DNA from: Myxococcales bacterium
GTDB taxonomy: Bacteria > Myxococcota_A > Polyangia > Haliangiales > Haliangiaceae
Reading direction: 5' to 3'
Assembly (NCBI GenBank): GCA_016794525.1
Contig: JAEUJY010000054.1
Span: 1-40,173 of the forward strand
DNA length: 40,173 bases
The position numbers and the translations under genes are program-made. Each line of letters begins with the position of its first letter. Position 1 is the first letter of the stretch. The notes beneath the pieces are model-generated. The model searched no databases. It was not told the origin of the DNA and was given only the letters and a program-made list of their open reading frames with translations. Of this stretch, positions 1 to 12,224 are shown one piece after another.

Positions 1-120
1 GCCGGCTCGCGGCGGGAGCGTCGCGCGGTTGCCCACACCGCCTTGAAGAACGGCGCGGCGAGGGCGGCCGGCTGCAGGCTGTGGGGCGATCGCCGGCACC
101 AGGGCGCCGGGGAGATGTGA
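1..120 (+). CDS. 3' end of an unknown gene (partial, left edge)
   Basis: Frame 1 is open from the window edge to a TGA at 118-120. About nine in ten of its third codon positions are G or C, as in the real genes here, and the other two forward frames look less gene-like. The 39 visible residues are Ala/Arg/Gly-rich and I recognise no family. The convergent arrangement, with a double hairpin between this stop and the stop of the kinase gene, fits a gene end. It could still be a chance open frame in very GC-rich DNA. Confidence 0.33.
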   Translation, partial: AGSRRERRAVAHTALKNGAARAAGCRLWGDRRHQGAGEM

Positions 121-145
121 TGAATGCTCAGGTATCGGGAGGGGA

Positions 146-191
146 CCCACGGGGGCATGACCCCGTGGGGGGGTCTTTGCGAAAGACCCTC
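146..191. terminator. Tandem hairpins between convergent genes
   Basis: There are two perfect inverted repeats in a row. The first has a 9-bp stem (146-154 with 161-169) and a 6-base loop. The second has an 8-bp stem (171-178 with 182-189) and a 3-base loop, extendable by a wobble and a G-C pair. The second lies about 10 bases past the kinase stop codon. No clear T-tract follows on either strand, so intrinsic termination is inferred from position and stem strength only. Confidence 0.5.
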
Positions 192-199
192 CCAGGAGT

Positions 200-3043
<2,844 letters not shown>

Positions 3044-3050
3044 CACGTCG

Positions 3051-3056
3051 ATGGTA
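3051..3056 (-). promoter_or_regulatory. Putative -10 (TACCAT), leaderless-type
   Basis: TACCAT on the minus strand lies 7 bases before the kinase ATG. It fits TANNNT and matches 4 of 6 consensus bases. No -35 element is evident. It lies only 22 bp from the TATCCT of the divergent gene. Confidence 0.4.
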
Positions 3057-3078
3057 GCGCGCCGCCCGCGGCCGAGGC

Positions 3079-3084
3079 TATCCT
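3079..3084 (+). promoter_or_regulatory. Putative -10 (TATCCT), leaderless-type
   Basis: TATCCT lies 6 bases before the ATG at 3091 and matches 4 of 6 consensus bases. Transcription from it would begin at or next to the start codon. No good Shine-Dalgarno sequence is visible. Confidence 0.4.
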
Positions 3085-3090
3085 CGTGCG

Positions 3091-4080
3091 ATGGAGCTGC
3101 GTCGCGTCGGGTTCGCGCTCGCCCTGCTCGCCGCGGCGCCGGCCGCCGCCCAGCCCGCGCCGTCGCCCGCCGCCGAGACGCCGTGGTCGAAGGGCGTGTC
3201 CGACGCCGCCAAGGCCCAGGCCCAGGCGCTGCTCGAGGAGGGCAACGCGCTGATCGTCCAGAACCTCGACAAGGAGGCGCTGGCCAAGTACGAGGCGGCG
3301 CTGGCCCAGTGGGACCACCCGGCGATCCGCTTCAACATGGTGCGCGCGCTGATCAACCTCGATCGGCCGATCGACGCGCAGGACAACCTCGAGCGCGCGC
3401 TGGCCTACGGCGCCGAGCCGCTCGGCCCCGACGTGTTCGCCGAGGCGTCGACCTACCAGCGGCTGCTGGCCCAGCAGATCGCCACCGTGACGATCACCTG
3501 CGATCAACCCGCGGCGACGGTCACCGTCGACGGCGAGCCGATCGGCGCGTGCCCGGGCGACCACCCGCTGCGGCTGCGGGTCGGGCCGCACACCATCGCC
3601 GGCGACGGCGTCGGGCTGATCGCGACCACCCGCCGCGAGGGCCTGGCCGCCGGCGCCAACCCGGCGATCGCGGTGCACCTGCGCACGCTGGTCGACGTCA
3701 CCGTGACCCGCACGCGGTGGGCGACCTGGAAGCCGTGGGCGGTCGCGGCCGGCGGCGCCACGCTGGGCGGCGTCGGCGCCGCGCTGATCGTCTCGGCGCG
3801 CGGCCTGCGCAGCGACTACCAGGCCGCGCTGGTCCGCGAGTGCGGCGAGCTGGCGTGCGACCCGGCCCAGCTGCCGGTCGGCACCGCCGACCTGCTCGAT
3901 CGCGCGCGGTTCCGCGATCGCCTCGGCATCGCGACCGCGATCGCCGGCGGCGCGGCGGTCATCACCGGCGTCGTGCTGGTCGTGCTGAACCGGCCGTACA
4001 CCGTCGTCGAGCGCGACGCCGGGATCGCGCTGACGCCGACCGCCGGCGGCTGGACGATCGGCGTGCGCGGCGCGCTGTAG
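3091..4080 (+). CDS. Secreted or membrane TPR/PEGA-like protein
   Basis: A 329-residue protein with an N-terminal signal peptide (about 1-20, ending AAAAQPA). A helical TPR-like region follows (about 36-125, ALLEEGNALIVQNLD...KYEAALAQW). A short beta-rich PEGA-like segment comes next (about 132-200, with VTVDGEPIGACPGDHPLRL). Two hydrophobic helices lie near 214-235 and 280-302. In Myxococcota such proteins are commonly envelope proteins encoded beside Ser/Thr kinases. The start is 48 bases from that of the divergent kinase gene, so co-regulation is plausible. The exact function is unknown. Confidence 0.88.
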   Translation: MELRRVGFALALLAAAPAAAQPAPSPAAETPWSKGVSDAAKAQAQALLEEGNALIVQNLDKEALAKYEAALAQWDHPAIRFNMVRALINLDRPIDAQDNLERALAYGAEPLGPDVFAEASTYQRLLAQQIATVTITCDQPAATVTVDGEPIGACPGDHPLRLRVGPHTIAGDGVGLIATTRREGLAAGANPAIAVHLRTLVDVTVTRTRWATWKPWAVAAGGATLGGVGAALIVSARGLRSDYQAALVRECGELACDPAQLPVGTADLLDRARFRDRLGIATAIAGGAAVITGVVLVVLNRPYTVVERDAGIALTPTAGGWTIGVRGAL

Positions 4081-4092
4081 CGCCCCGAACGG

Positions 4093-7000
4093 TCACGGCG
4101 GGTTGGCGCAGCCGAGGTACAGCTCGAAGCCGGTGCCGCCGGTCGCGCCCGCGGCGGTGAGCTCGAGGAACACCGGCGCGTGGCCGGGCACGACCAGCGG
4201 CGGCGTGGTCGGGCTCGGCGTCGGCACCTGCAGCTCGGCGGTGGGCGTCGACGCGGTGACCACCGGGGCGGTCGGATCGCACCGGCCGCTGGCGGGATCG
4301 CGCCCGAGGATGCGCAGGCCCAGCGTGCGCGGCGCCGCGATCGCGCGCGCGGTGAGCGTCACCGAGATCGACGCCCGGTACGGCGGATCGAACCGATAGA
4401 GGGCGCGGCCGCCGGCCGGGATCGTGCCGACCATCGGCGGCGCGTTGCTCGTGCAGTACAGCGGCACCGCGTCCGCGCACGGCGGCGCCGCCAGCGGCGG
4501 CAGCGCGTCGCGCTGGCGGAGGATCACGCCGCCGTCGCCGACCGCCCACACCTCCTCGGCGCTCGCGCCCGCGACGGCGGTGAGCGACGCCGGGACCGCG
4601 CCGGTGGCCAACTCGATCGGCGCCCAGCGCTGGCCGTCGTAGTGGTAGAGCCCGCCGCCGTCGCCGACCGCCCAGACGTCGGTCGGGCCGGCGCCCCACA
4701 TCGCGCGCACCGCGCCGCCGAGGTGCGGGCCGTCCTCGAGCGCCGCGAAGGCCGCGGGCCCGAACGGCCCGGGGATCGACAGGTGGCCGATCACGTAGGC
4801 CTGGCCCTGCTCGCCGGCGATCCACACGTCGTCGGGGCTCACCGCCCACAGCGCGGTGACGCGCGACACCTGGCTGGGGACGAACGCGGGATCGAACGCG
4901 GGGCCGCCGGTGTAGTGATAGATGTCGGTGCCCGCGACCCACAGGTCGTCGGGGCCGGTGCCGGCCAGCGCCTGGGCGTACGTCGTCGCGGGCCAGGTCG
5001 CGTGGGCCGTCCACGCGCCGCCGCTGTTGCGCCAGACCGTGTAGCTCCCCGAGTCCGCGAGGTAGAGCGTCGCGCCGATCGTCACCGTCGCGCTGATCGC
5101 GAAGCCGTCGAACGGGATCGTGGTCGAGGTCCAGGTCGCGCCGTTCCAGCGCCACGCCTGGCGATCGAAGCTGAACGCCCACACGTCGGTCGCGGTCCGC
5201 GCGACCACCCGCTCGATGTTCGCGCCGGGCAGCTGGTGCTCCCAGCGGTCGGCCACCGGCTGCGACGGGCGGTAGCGCACGAGGCCGCCGCCGAGGAGCT
5301 GGCCGGCGATCCACGCGTCGGTCGCGGTCACCGCGACCGCGCCGAAGCGCGCCAGCGTGAGATCGATCCCGACCGGCACCTGCCGGCGCCAGCCGTCGCT
5401 CTCGCGGTGCGCGACGACCGGGCCGCCGCCGAAGGCCCACACGTCGCCGTGGCCGCCGTCGAGCATGCCGACGAAGCCGGCGTACGGCCCGGCGATCCGG
5501 GTCCACGTCGCGCCGGCGCGCGTCGCCAGCCACCCGGCGTCGCCGTCGCGGCCGGCCAGCACCAGCCCGTCGCCGTCGCCGGCGAGGCCGACCACCGTGC
5601 CGTCGATCGGGCGCACGCCGACCGGGCCCGGCACCGCCGGATCGCGCGGCTGCCAGTCGCCGTCGACGCGCTCGAGCAGCGCGGCCTGGCCGTCGCCGCC
5701 CGCCACCAGCACGTCGCGATCGTCGGGCAGCGCCAGCGCGCGCAGCGTCAGCCCGCCGACCGGGATCGCCGCCGTCGTCCAAACGCCGGCCGCGCTGCGC
5801 TCGGCCAGCCACGGCCCGCCGCCGCGGCGGTACAGCACCGCGACCTTGCCGCCGGGGCGGCCCGCCACCGCGGTCACCTCGTCGATCGGGCCCGGCACCG
5901 GCTCCAGCGACCAGCCGCCGGCGGTGCGGCGCCACACCTGCGTGGCGGTGGCCGCGAACAGCCGGCTGGGGTCGGCCCACAGCGCGACCGCCGGCGCCGG
6001 CAGCGGCGCGCCGGGCAGCGGCACCCACGCGCCCGCGCCCCGCGCGTGCACCGCGCCGGCCGCGTCGGCGATCCACACGCCGGCGACGCCATCGCTGACG
6101 ATCGCGACCGGCTGGCCGGGCGCGTCGGGATCCAGCTGCCACGCCACGCCGTCGCCGTGGAGCACGGCGTCGATCGACGCCGGGCTGCCGACCAGCGCCC
6201 AGATCTCGCGCCGCGCCGGGCTGGCGATCGCGTGGACGGTGTACTGCGGGAACGGCCCGCCGGTCGTCACGGTGTGCGCGGTCCACGCCTCCGACGCGCA
6301 CGCGCTGGTGTCGCGCCGACAGAACGACGTGCACGCCAGCGCGCCCTCCTCGCCGACCGCGGTGCACGCGCCGTCGACCAGCGTCTGGGCGCGGCCGTCG
6401 CACTCCTCGTCGCCCTGGACCACGCCGTCGCCGCAGCGGTCGACGCAGCCGATCGCGACCTGTCGGCACTGGTTGACGCAGAACAGGTCGCCGCCCTGGT
6501 AGCCGAACGCCTGGCAGGTCGCGTCGCCGACGAACGTCGTGCCGTCGCACACCTCGGGGCCGTTGATGCGCCCGTCGCCGCACGAGTCGTGGCACCCGCG
6601 GATCGGATCGCCCAGCCGCGGATCGATCGCGCACGCGGCGGTGCAGCGCAGCTGGCCCTGGTAGCGCGGCTGCCCGTCGACGAACAGCCACGGCGTCAGG
6701 CAGCTCGCGCCGGCGAAGTCGTCGCCGTCGCACTGCTCGGCGTCGGCGGCCGGCGTCGCCCCGGTCGGCCCGTTCTTGACGCCGTCGCCGCAGCGCCCGG
6801 CGGCGACGCAGCTGCGCCCGTCGAGCCGACAGCCGGCGTCGCAGGCGACCGTGCCGCCGTACCAGCCGCCGCCGTCGTAGGTGGCGCAGCTGGCGCCGCC
6901 CAGCGCCGCGCCGTCGCACTGCTCGGGGCCGCTGATGACGCCGTCGCCGCAGCGCCCGCTGCACGCGGCGACGTCGAGCTGGCAGATGCCGCTGCAGGTC

Positions 7001-8142
7001 ACGGCGGCGGTGGTGTTGTAGAAGCCGAAGTCGCCGCAGGTGTCGTGGGCGGCGTCGAGCGGCACCCCCGGCTCGCACGCCTCGAGGCCCGAGATCATGC
7101 CGTCGCCGCACCGGCCGCTGCAGCCGCCGAAGTCGAAGCGGCACTCGCTGTTGCACGCGAGCCCCTGCGGCTCGTAGTAGCCGCCGGCGCTCTGGCAGTT
7201 GGCGCCGGCCAGCGCGGCGCCGTCGCACTGCTCGCTGCCGTTGATCACGCCGTCGCCGCAGAAGCCGGTCGGCGCGCACGCCGCGCGGTCGTAGGTGCAG
7301 GCGGCGGTGCAGGTCAGCGGCGTGGCGCCGTAGAAGCCGATCGCGGCGCAGGTCGTGGCGGCGCCCAGATCGCCCTGGTCGCACTCCTCGGCGCCGTTCG
7401 CGAGGCCGTCGCCACACCGCCCGGTGCACGCGCTGACGTCGTAGCGGCAGGCGCTGTTGCACGCCAGCCCGTCGCGATCGTAGAAGCCGCCGATGGTCTG
7501 GCAGTCGGCGCCGCCGAGCTGGCCGGCCTCGCATTGCTCGCCGACGTCGACGGTGCCGTCGCCGCAGCGCCCGCCGCCGCAACCGGCGAACGTGAACCGG
7601 CACGCGTCGGTGCAGGCCAGGCCGTCGGGCTGGTAGTAGCCGCCGATCGCGCAGGTCGCGCCGCCGAGGTTCGCCGGGACGCCTGCGTCGGGCGCGCCGG
7701 GGTCGCAGTCTTCCTCGTCGCTGATCACGCCGTCGCCGCAGCGGCCGCGGCAGTCCGACACGTCGAACGTGCAGTCGTCGTTGCACGCCAGCGTGCCGCT
7801 GTTGTAGCCGCGGCTCGTGCAGGTCTCGTCGCCGAGCAGCGTGCCGTCGCACTTCTCGTCGGCGCTGAGGAACCCGTCGCGGCAGCCGCGGCGGACGCAC
7901 GCGCCGCCGTTGCACACGCCGTCGCCGCTGGCGGTCAGGTCGCACGCCGCGCCGGTGGCCTGGCCCGCGCACGCCGCCTGCTGGGCCGCGGTGACGCAGT
8001 GGGTGGTGCCGGCCAGCGCGGCGCAGGTGGTGTCGGCCGGGCACAGCGTGCCGTCGGCGCAGTACACCCCGGGATCGCTGAGGCAGGCACCGGCGAGCAA
8101 CGCGAGCAACCCGAGGCCGGCACACGCGATCGAGCGGACCAT
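4093..8142 (-). CDS. Giant Cys-rich-repeat/beta-propeller lipoprotein, copy A
   Basis: A 1349-residue exported protein with a lipobox (LLALLAGAC, Cys about 20). The first ~610 residues carry about ten Cys-rich units of the form CGDGxxxGxExCD, the Myxococcus Cys-rich repeat type. The middle is built of repeated DVWA/DVWIAG and H-x-DG-x-W motifs, typical of beta-propeller surface proteins. The last ~150 residues (from about CADAVPLYC) resemble a PPC-type beta-sandwich, ending LYLGCANPP. It is probably a cell-surface adhesion or sensing protein. It shares architecture and N-terminal pattern (DPGVxCxDGTxCP, GTTHC) with the gene at 8577-12212, so the two are paralogues. Its stop is 12 bases from that of the convergent TPR/PEGA gene. 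Confidence 0.93.
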   Translation of the reverse strand: MVRSIACAGLGLLALLAGACLSDPGVYCADGTLCPADTTCAALAGTTHCVTAAQQAACAGQATGAACDLTASGDGVCNGGACVRRGCRDGFLSADEKCDGTLLGDETCTSRGYNSGTLACNDDCTFDVSDCRGRCGDGVISDEEDCDPGAPDAGVPANLGGATCAIGGYYQPDGLACTDACRFTFAGCGGGRCGDGTVDVGEQCEAGQLGGADCQTIGGFYDRDGLACNSACRYDVSACTGRCGDGLANGAEECDQGDLGAATTCAAIGFYGATPLTCTAACTYDRAACAPTGFCGDGVINGSEQCDGAALAGANCQSAGGYYEPQGLACNSECRFDFGGCSGRCGDGMISGLEACEPGVPLDAAHDTCGDFGFYNTTAAVTCSGICQLDVAACSGRCGDGVISGPEQCDGAALGGASCATYDGGGWYGGTVACDAGCRLDGRSCVAAGRCGDGVKNGPTGATPAADAEQCDGDDFAGASCLTPWLFVDGQPRYQGQLRCTAACAIDPRLGDPIRGCHDSCGDGRINGPEVCDGTTFVGDATCQAFGYQGGDLFCVNQCRQVAIGCVDRCGDGVVQGDEECDGRAQTLVDGACTAVGEEGALACTSFCRRDTSACASEAWTAHTVTTGGPFPQYTVHAIASPARREIWALVGSPASIDAVLHGDGVAWQLDPDAPGQPVAIVSDGVAGVWIADAAGAVHARGAGAWVPLPGAPLPAPAVALWADPSRLFAATATQVWRRTAGGWSLEPVPGPIDEVTAVAGRPGGKVAVLYRRGGGPWLAERSAAGVWTTAAIPVGGLTLRALALPDDRDVLVAGGDGQAALLERVDGDWQPRDPAVPGPVGVRPIDGTVVGLAGDGDGLVLAGRDGDAGWLATRAGATWTRIAGPYAGFVGMLDGGHGDVWAFGGGPVVAHRESDGWRRQVPVGIDLTLARFGAVAVTATDAWIAGQLLGGGLVRYRPSQPVADRWEHQLPGANIERVVARTATDVWAFSFDRQAWRWNGATWTSTTIPFDGFAISATVTIGATLYLADSGSYTVWRNSGGAWTAHATWPATTYAQALAGTGPDDLWVAGTDIYHYTGGPAFDPAFVPSQVSRVTALWAVSPDDVWIAGEQGQAYVIGHLSIPGPFGPAAFAALEDGPHLGGAVRAMWGAGPTDVWAVGDGGGLYHYDGQRWAPIELATGAVPASLTAVAGASAEEVWAVGDGGVILRQRDALPPLAAPPCADAVPLYCTSNAPPMVGTIPAGGRALYRFDPPYRASISVTLTARAIAAPRTLGLRILGRDPASGRCDPTAPVVTASTPTAELQVPTPSPTTPPLVVPGHAPVFLELTAAGATGGTGFELYLGCANPP

Positions 8143-8150
8143 CGTCCGCG

Positions 8151-8156
8151 ATTCTA
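8151..8156 (-). promoter_or_regulatory. Putative -10 (TAGAAT), leaderless-type
   Basis: TAGAAT on the minus strand matches 5 of 6 consensus bases and lies 8 bases before the ATG at 8142. The context TAGAATCGCGG resembles TATGATCGCCGG before the paralogue at 12212, so the two genes seem to share a short promoter arrangement. Confidence 0.45.
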
Positions 8157-8199
8157 CCGCGGGCGCCCCGCCGGCCGCCGATGTCAGGTCGATATCACG

Positions 8200-8535
8200 C
8201 TAGTCGTCGTCGCCGCCGTCGCCATCCTCGCTCAGCCGGGCCAGCGCGCGGCTGCGCAGCGCGTCCGGGAGCTGCTGGAAGAACGGCGCCACCGACGCGG
8301 CCTCGTCCTCCTCGTCGTAGATCAACGTCTCGAGCCGGATCGCCCTGGTCACGGGCGAGTGGCTCCCCTCGACCTCCGCGTACCAGCGCGGGAACGCCGC
8401 CTGGCCCCAGGCCAGGAACGCGTCGATCAGCTCGCGGTCCTTGCTGAAGACGTTCTCGAACACCTTGCCGTGGCCTTCGTAGATCTCGACGATGTCGTCG
8501 ACCGACGGGCCCTTGCGTGCGGACTTGGTTGCCAT
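8200..8535 (-). CDS. Small hypothetical protein (111 aa)
   Basis: The protein is soluble and acidic at the C-terminus (DGDGGDDD). It begins MATKSARKGPSVDDIVEIY and is predicted to be mostly helical. The composition is balanced and third positions are GC-rich, unlike the Arg-rich antisense frames. It sits between the two giant paralogues on the same strand, 57 bases before copy A and 41 bases after copy B. I do not recognise the family. The ATG at 8533-8535 is the first sensible start, because upstream codons run through the intergenic space. No strong ribosome binding site is seen. Confidence 0.7.
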   Translation of the reverse strand: MATKSARKGPSVDDIVEIYEGHGKVFENVFSKDRELIDAFLAWGQAAFPRWYAEVEGSHSPVTRAIRLETLIYDEEDEAASVAPFFQQLPDALRSRALARLSEDGDGGDDD

Positions 8536-8576
8536 GGCGTGTAGACCCACGACCCGCCGCGGTGTGACAGGCGATC

Positions 8577-11500
8577 TCACTGCGACGTCGCCACGCAGCC
8601 GAACCCCAGCTGGTAACCGGTGGCCGTCGTCGCCGCCGGTGCGGTCAGCGCCAGGTAGTAGGTCCGGTGGCCGGCCAGGATCGAGCCCGACGGCACGCCG
8701 GCCGAGGTCAGCGCGCAGCCGTCGTCGCCGGCCGCCGCGGTGATCGTCGCGGTCACGCCGGTCGCGGCCAGCGTCGTCGCCGTCACCGTCGCCTCGTACG
8801 GCGTCTCGAAGCGGTAGACCGCGCGGCCGCCCAGCGGCACCGTGCCGAACAGCGGCCGGGTCAGGCCGCTGCAGTACAGCGGGATCGCGTCGACGCACGG
8901 CGGCGGCGCCACCGGCGGCAGCGCGGCGTTCATCCGGTACATCGTGCCGTTGCCGCCGACCGCCCACACCGCGTCCTTCGACGCGCCGTGGACCGCGAGG
9001 AACGGCCGCTGGGTGCCCCCGGGCGGCGTGACCGTCACCCAGCTCAGCCCGTCGTAGTGGAGGATCGCGCCGACCTCGCCCACCGCCCAGATGTCCGACG
9101 CGCTGGCGCCCCAGATGCTGGCCAGCGTGCTCGGCACGTTCGGCAGCCCGGTCACCAGCGTGAACGCCGCGGCGGCCGGCCCCTTGTGCACCAGCGTGCC
9201 GACCGAGCGCACGCCGTCGCTGACCGTCGCGACCGCCCAGACGTCGTCGGCGCTGGCCGCGTAGATGCTGGTGACCGCGAGCGCCGGGTGCGCGTGCGAC
9301 GTCCACCCGCTGCCGTTCCAGCGATCGATCGCGCCGCCGCCGCCGCCGAGCCACACGTCGGTCGGGCTGCTGCCGCCGAGCGCCTGCGCGTCGAAGCCGT
9401 CGGGCCACGCGCCGAGCGCCGTCCAGCCGCCCGCGGTGGTGTACCGCCACAGCCCGCGCGGGCTGCTGTTGGCGACGAACAGCGCGCCGCCGATCGCCGC
9501 GACCGCGGTGATGCCCGGGATCGAGAACGGCGCGACCTCGGTCGACCACGCGCTGCCGTTCCAGCGCCGGACGCCGTTGTTCGGGCGCGAGAACGCCCAG
9601 ACGTCGGCGTCGGCGCGCGCCACCACCACGTCGGCGGGGAAGCCCGCGAGCGGCGTCTCCCACCGCGCCTCCGGCGCCTGACCGATGGGCTGGTCGGGGC
9701 GGTGGCGCACCAGGAACAGCGGCTGCGGCGGCGCGCCGTTGGGCACCGCGGTCACCCACACGTCGCCGGGGGTGACCGCGACCGTCGTGTTGATCGACTG
9801 GCCGAAGCGGCCGAGGATCGACGTCGCGTCGGTGGTCGTGCCCGGCAGGTACGGCGCGACCCAGCCCGCGCCGTCGCGGTGCGCGATCAGCGGGCCGTCG
9901 CCGAACGCCCACAGGTCGCCGCGACCGCTGTCGGCGACGCCGGCGAACGGGCCGTACGGGCCGACCTGGCGGCTCACGCCGACCGCGAGGTTGCCGGTGG
10001 TGTTGACCACCCACGCGCGGCCGTTGTCGGTGCCGGCGAGCCACAGGTTGTCGACCTCGCCGCCGGCGCCGACCAGCGTGCCCAGCAGATCGTTGAGGCC
10101 GGTCGGCGTCTGCTCCTTGAGCGGCGTCGCCGCCTGCCACACGCCGCGGACGCGCTGCGCGACGACGTTGGTGCCCTGGCCCAGGGTCGCGCTGGTGCCG
10201 CCGAGCGCCCAGATCAGCTCGGCGCTGCCGACCCACAGCCCGCGGTAGGTGGCGCTGGGCGGCGTCGACGAGGTCCAGCCGCCGGCGCCGCTGCGCTCGA
10301 GCAGCACCGGCCCGCCGGCCCCGACGCCGAGCACGTAGAGGTTGCCGCCGGCCAGGCCGCGCACCGCGGTGACCGCGGTCAGCGCCACCGGCAGCGTCTC
10401 GCGGACCCAGCTGGTGGCGCCGGTCGCGCGCCACACCTCGGCGGCGCCGCCGTTCTGGACGGTCGCGAACAGCCGCGCGCTGTCGCCCCACAGCTGGGTG
10501 ATCGGGGCGGCCGCGGGGGCGCCGCGCGTGAGCCACCCGGTGTCGCTGCGCTCGACCACGGCGCCGGTCGCGGTGCCGACCCAGACCTTGCCGCTCGCGC
10601 CGTGCAGCGCGCTGGCCTGGCTCACCGGTGGGGTCACCGCCGCCCAGCTCGCGCCGTCGCCGTGGATCACCGCGCGCGTCGTCCCGGTCCGGGGCCCGAC
10701 GATCGCCCACACGTCGCGCGGCCCGGCCGCGTACATCGCGATCACCGCGTCGCTCGCGCCGATCGTCACGCCGCTGGTGGTGGCGAGGCTGACCGCGGTC
10801 CAGCTCGACGCCTCGCACGCGCCGGTGTCGAGCTGGCAGTACGAGTCGCAGCCCAGCGCGCCGTGCTCGCCGAAGGTGCCGCACGACGACTCGAGCAGCG
10901 TGTGGGTGGCGCCGTCGCAGGCCTCGTCGCCCTGGACCACGCCGTCGCCGCAGCGGCCGCTGCAGCCGGCCAGATCGATCTTGGTGCACTCGTCGACGCA
11001 CATCAGCGCGCCGAACTGGTAGCCGAACGAGCGACAGCTGGCGTTGCCCAGGTAGCGGTCGTCCTCGGTCTGATCGGGCCAGTCCAGCGCGCCGGCGTCG
11101 CACGGCTCGGGGCCGTTGAGGATGCCGTCGCCGCAGAACTCGCTGCAGGTGGAGGTGTCGATCGTGCAGTCGGCGCGGCACGCCAGCGTGCCGAGGTACC
11201 GGCCGTGCTGATCGCCGGGCTGGCCCGGCTCGTCGAACAGCCACGACGTGCCGCAGGTCGCGCCGTCGAAGTCGCCGCCGTCGCACTCCTCGGGGCCCGG
11301 CCGCAGCAGGCCGTCGCCGCAGCGTCCGGCGAGCTGGCACTCGCTGGTGTCGAAGAAGCAGGTCGGCGTGCAGTTGAGGTTGCCGCCGTAGTAGTGCTCG
11401 GGCAGCGTCATGCACGACATGCCGTTCAGGTCCGGCGCGTCGCACTCCTCGTGCTGCGGGTCGACGATGCCGTCGCCGCACTGCCCCATGCACGCCGTCT

Positions 11501-12212
11501 CGTCGTACTGGCACCGCAGGTTGCAGGTCACCGCCGCGCTGTTGTAGTAGCCGAACGCCGGGTCGTCGCAGGTGTCGTGGTCGGCGTCGAGCGGCGCCTC
11601 GGGGTCGCAGGCCTCGCCGCCGTTGACCTGGCCGTCGCCGCAGCGGCCGCCGGTGCAGGCGCTGAAGTCGAGGCGACAGTTGCTGGTGCAGGCGAGGCCG
11701 CTCGGACCGTAGTAGCCGCCGTCGGTGCAGTCGTTGCCGCCGAGATCGGCGCCGTCGCAGTCCTCGGGCGCATCCTTGACGCCGTCGCCGCAGGTGCCGG
11801 TGCAGGTCGACAGATCCAGATCGCAGGACGCGGTGCAGGTCGGCGTCCCGGCGTAGAAGCCGTTGGCCGCGCAGCTCTCGTCGTCGGCGATCAGCGCGCC
11901 GTCGCACCGCTCGCCGGCGCTGAGGAACCCGTCGCCGCACCCGACCCGCAGGCACACCCCCTGGTTGCACACGCCGGTCACGCCGCCGCCGAACGGGCAC
12001 GCGCTGCCGTCGCCGCCGCCGGCGCACGCGCTCAGCTGATCGGGCGTCGCGCAGTGGGTGGTGCCGACGATGGCCTTGCAGGTGGTGCCGTCGGGACAGA
12101 TCGTCCCGTCGCCGCAGTGGACGCCGGGATCCTCGGCGCACCCGCCGAGCGCGACCACGACGCAGGCCAGCATGCCGAGCGCGACGCGCGCGCAGTCCCC
12201 GCGGTGCGACAT
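8577..12212 (-). CDS. Giant Cys-rich-repeat/beta-propeller lipoprotein, copy B
   Basis: A 1211-residue exported protein and paralogue of the gene at 4093-8142. It begins MSHRGDCARVALG, followed by a hydrophobic stretch and lipobox ALGGC. About seven CGDG...ExCD Cys-rich units follow, fewer than in copy A. The propeller-like region has repeats such as DVWAIVG, DIWAVGEVG and AVWAVGGNG, and the end is PPC-like (CVDAIPLYCSG...GGRAVYRFETPYEA). The start ATG 12212 is chosen for the signal peptide and the TATGAT 6 bases upstream; the frame is open further upstream, but that part is Arg/Pro-rich and non-coding in character. Surface exposure is inferred from the family. Confidence 0.92.
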   Translation of the reverse strand: MSHRGDCARVALGMLACVVVALGGCAEDPGVHCGDGTICPDGTTCKAIVGTTHCATPDQLSACAGGGDGSACPFGGGVTGVCNQGVCLRVGCGDGFLSAGERCDGALIADDESCAANGFYAGTPTCTASCDLDLSTCTGTCGDGVKDAPEDCDGADLGGNDCTDGGYYGPSGLACTSNCRLDFSACTGGRCGDGQVNGGEACDPEAPLDADHDTCDDPAFGYYNSAAVTCNLRCQYDETACMGQCGDGIVDPQHEECDAPDLNGMSCMTLPEHYYGGNLNCTPTCFFDTSECQLAGRCGDGLLRPGPEECDGGDFDGATCGTSWLFDEPGQPGDQHGRYLGTLACRADCTIDTSTCSEFCGDGILNGPEPCDAGALDWPDQTEDDRYLGNASCRSFGYQFGALMCVDECTKIDLAGCSGRCGDGVVQGDEACDGATHTLLESSCGTFGEHGALGCDSYCQLDTGACEASSWTAVSLATTSGVTIGASDAVIAMYAAGPRDVWAIVGPRTGTTRAVIHGDGASWAAVTPPVSQASALHGASGKVWVGTATGAVVERSDTGWLTRGAPAAAPITQLWGDSARLFATVQNGGAAEVWRATGATSWVRETLPVALTAVTAVRGLAGGNLYVLGVGAGGPVLLERSGAGGWTSSTPPSATYRGLWVGSAELIWALGGTSATLGQGTNVVAQRVRGVWQAATPLKEQTPTGLNDLLGTLVGAGGEVDNLWLAGTDNGRAWVVNTTGNLAVGVSRQVGPYGPFAGVADSGRGDLWAFGDGPLIAHRDGAGWVAPYLPGTTTDATSILGRFGQSINTTVAVTPGDVWVTAVPNGAPPQPLFLVRHRPDQPIGQAPEARWETPLAGFPADVVVARADADVWAFSRPNNGVRRWNGSAWSTEVAPFSIPGITAVAAIGGALFVANSSPRGLWRYTTAGGWTALGAWPDGFDAQALGGSSPTDVWLGGGGGAIDRWNGSGWTSHAHPALAVTSIYAASADDVWAVATVSDGVRSVGTLVHKGPAAAAFTLVTGLPNVPSTLASIWGASASDIWAVGEVGAILHYDGLSWVTVTPPGGTQRPFLAVHGASKDAVWAVGGNGTMYRMNAALPPVAPPPCVDAIPLYCSGLTRPLFGTVPLGGRAVYRFETPYEATVTATTLAATGVTATITAAAGDDGCALTSAGVPSGSILAGHRTYYLALTAPAATTATGYQLGFGCVATSQ

Positions 12213-12218
12213 CCGGCG

Positions 12219-12224
12219 ATCATA
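12219..12224 (-). promoter_or_regulatory. Putative -10 (TATGAT), leaderless-type
   Basis: TATGAT on the minus strand matches 5 of 6 consensus bases and lies 6 bases before the ATG at 12212. It overlaps the stop codon of the small upstream gene, so copy B may have its own promoter. Confidence 0.45.
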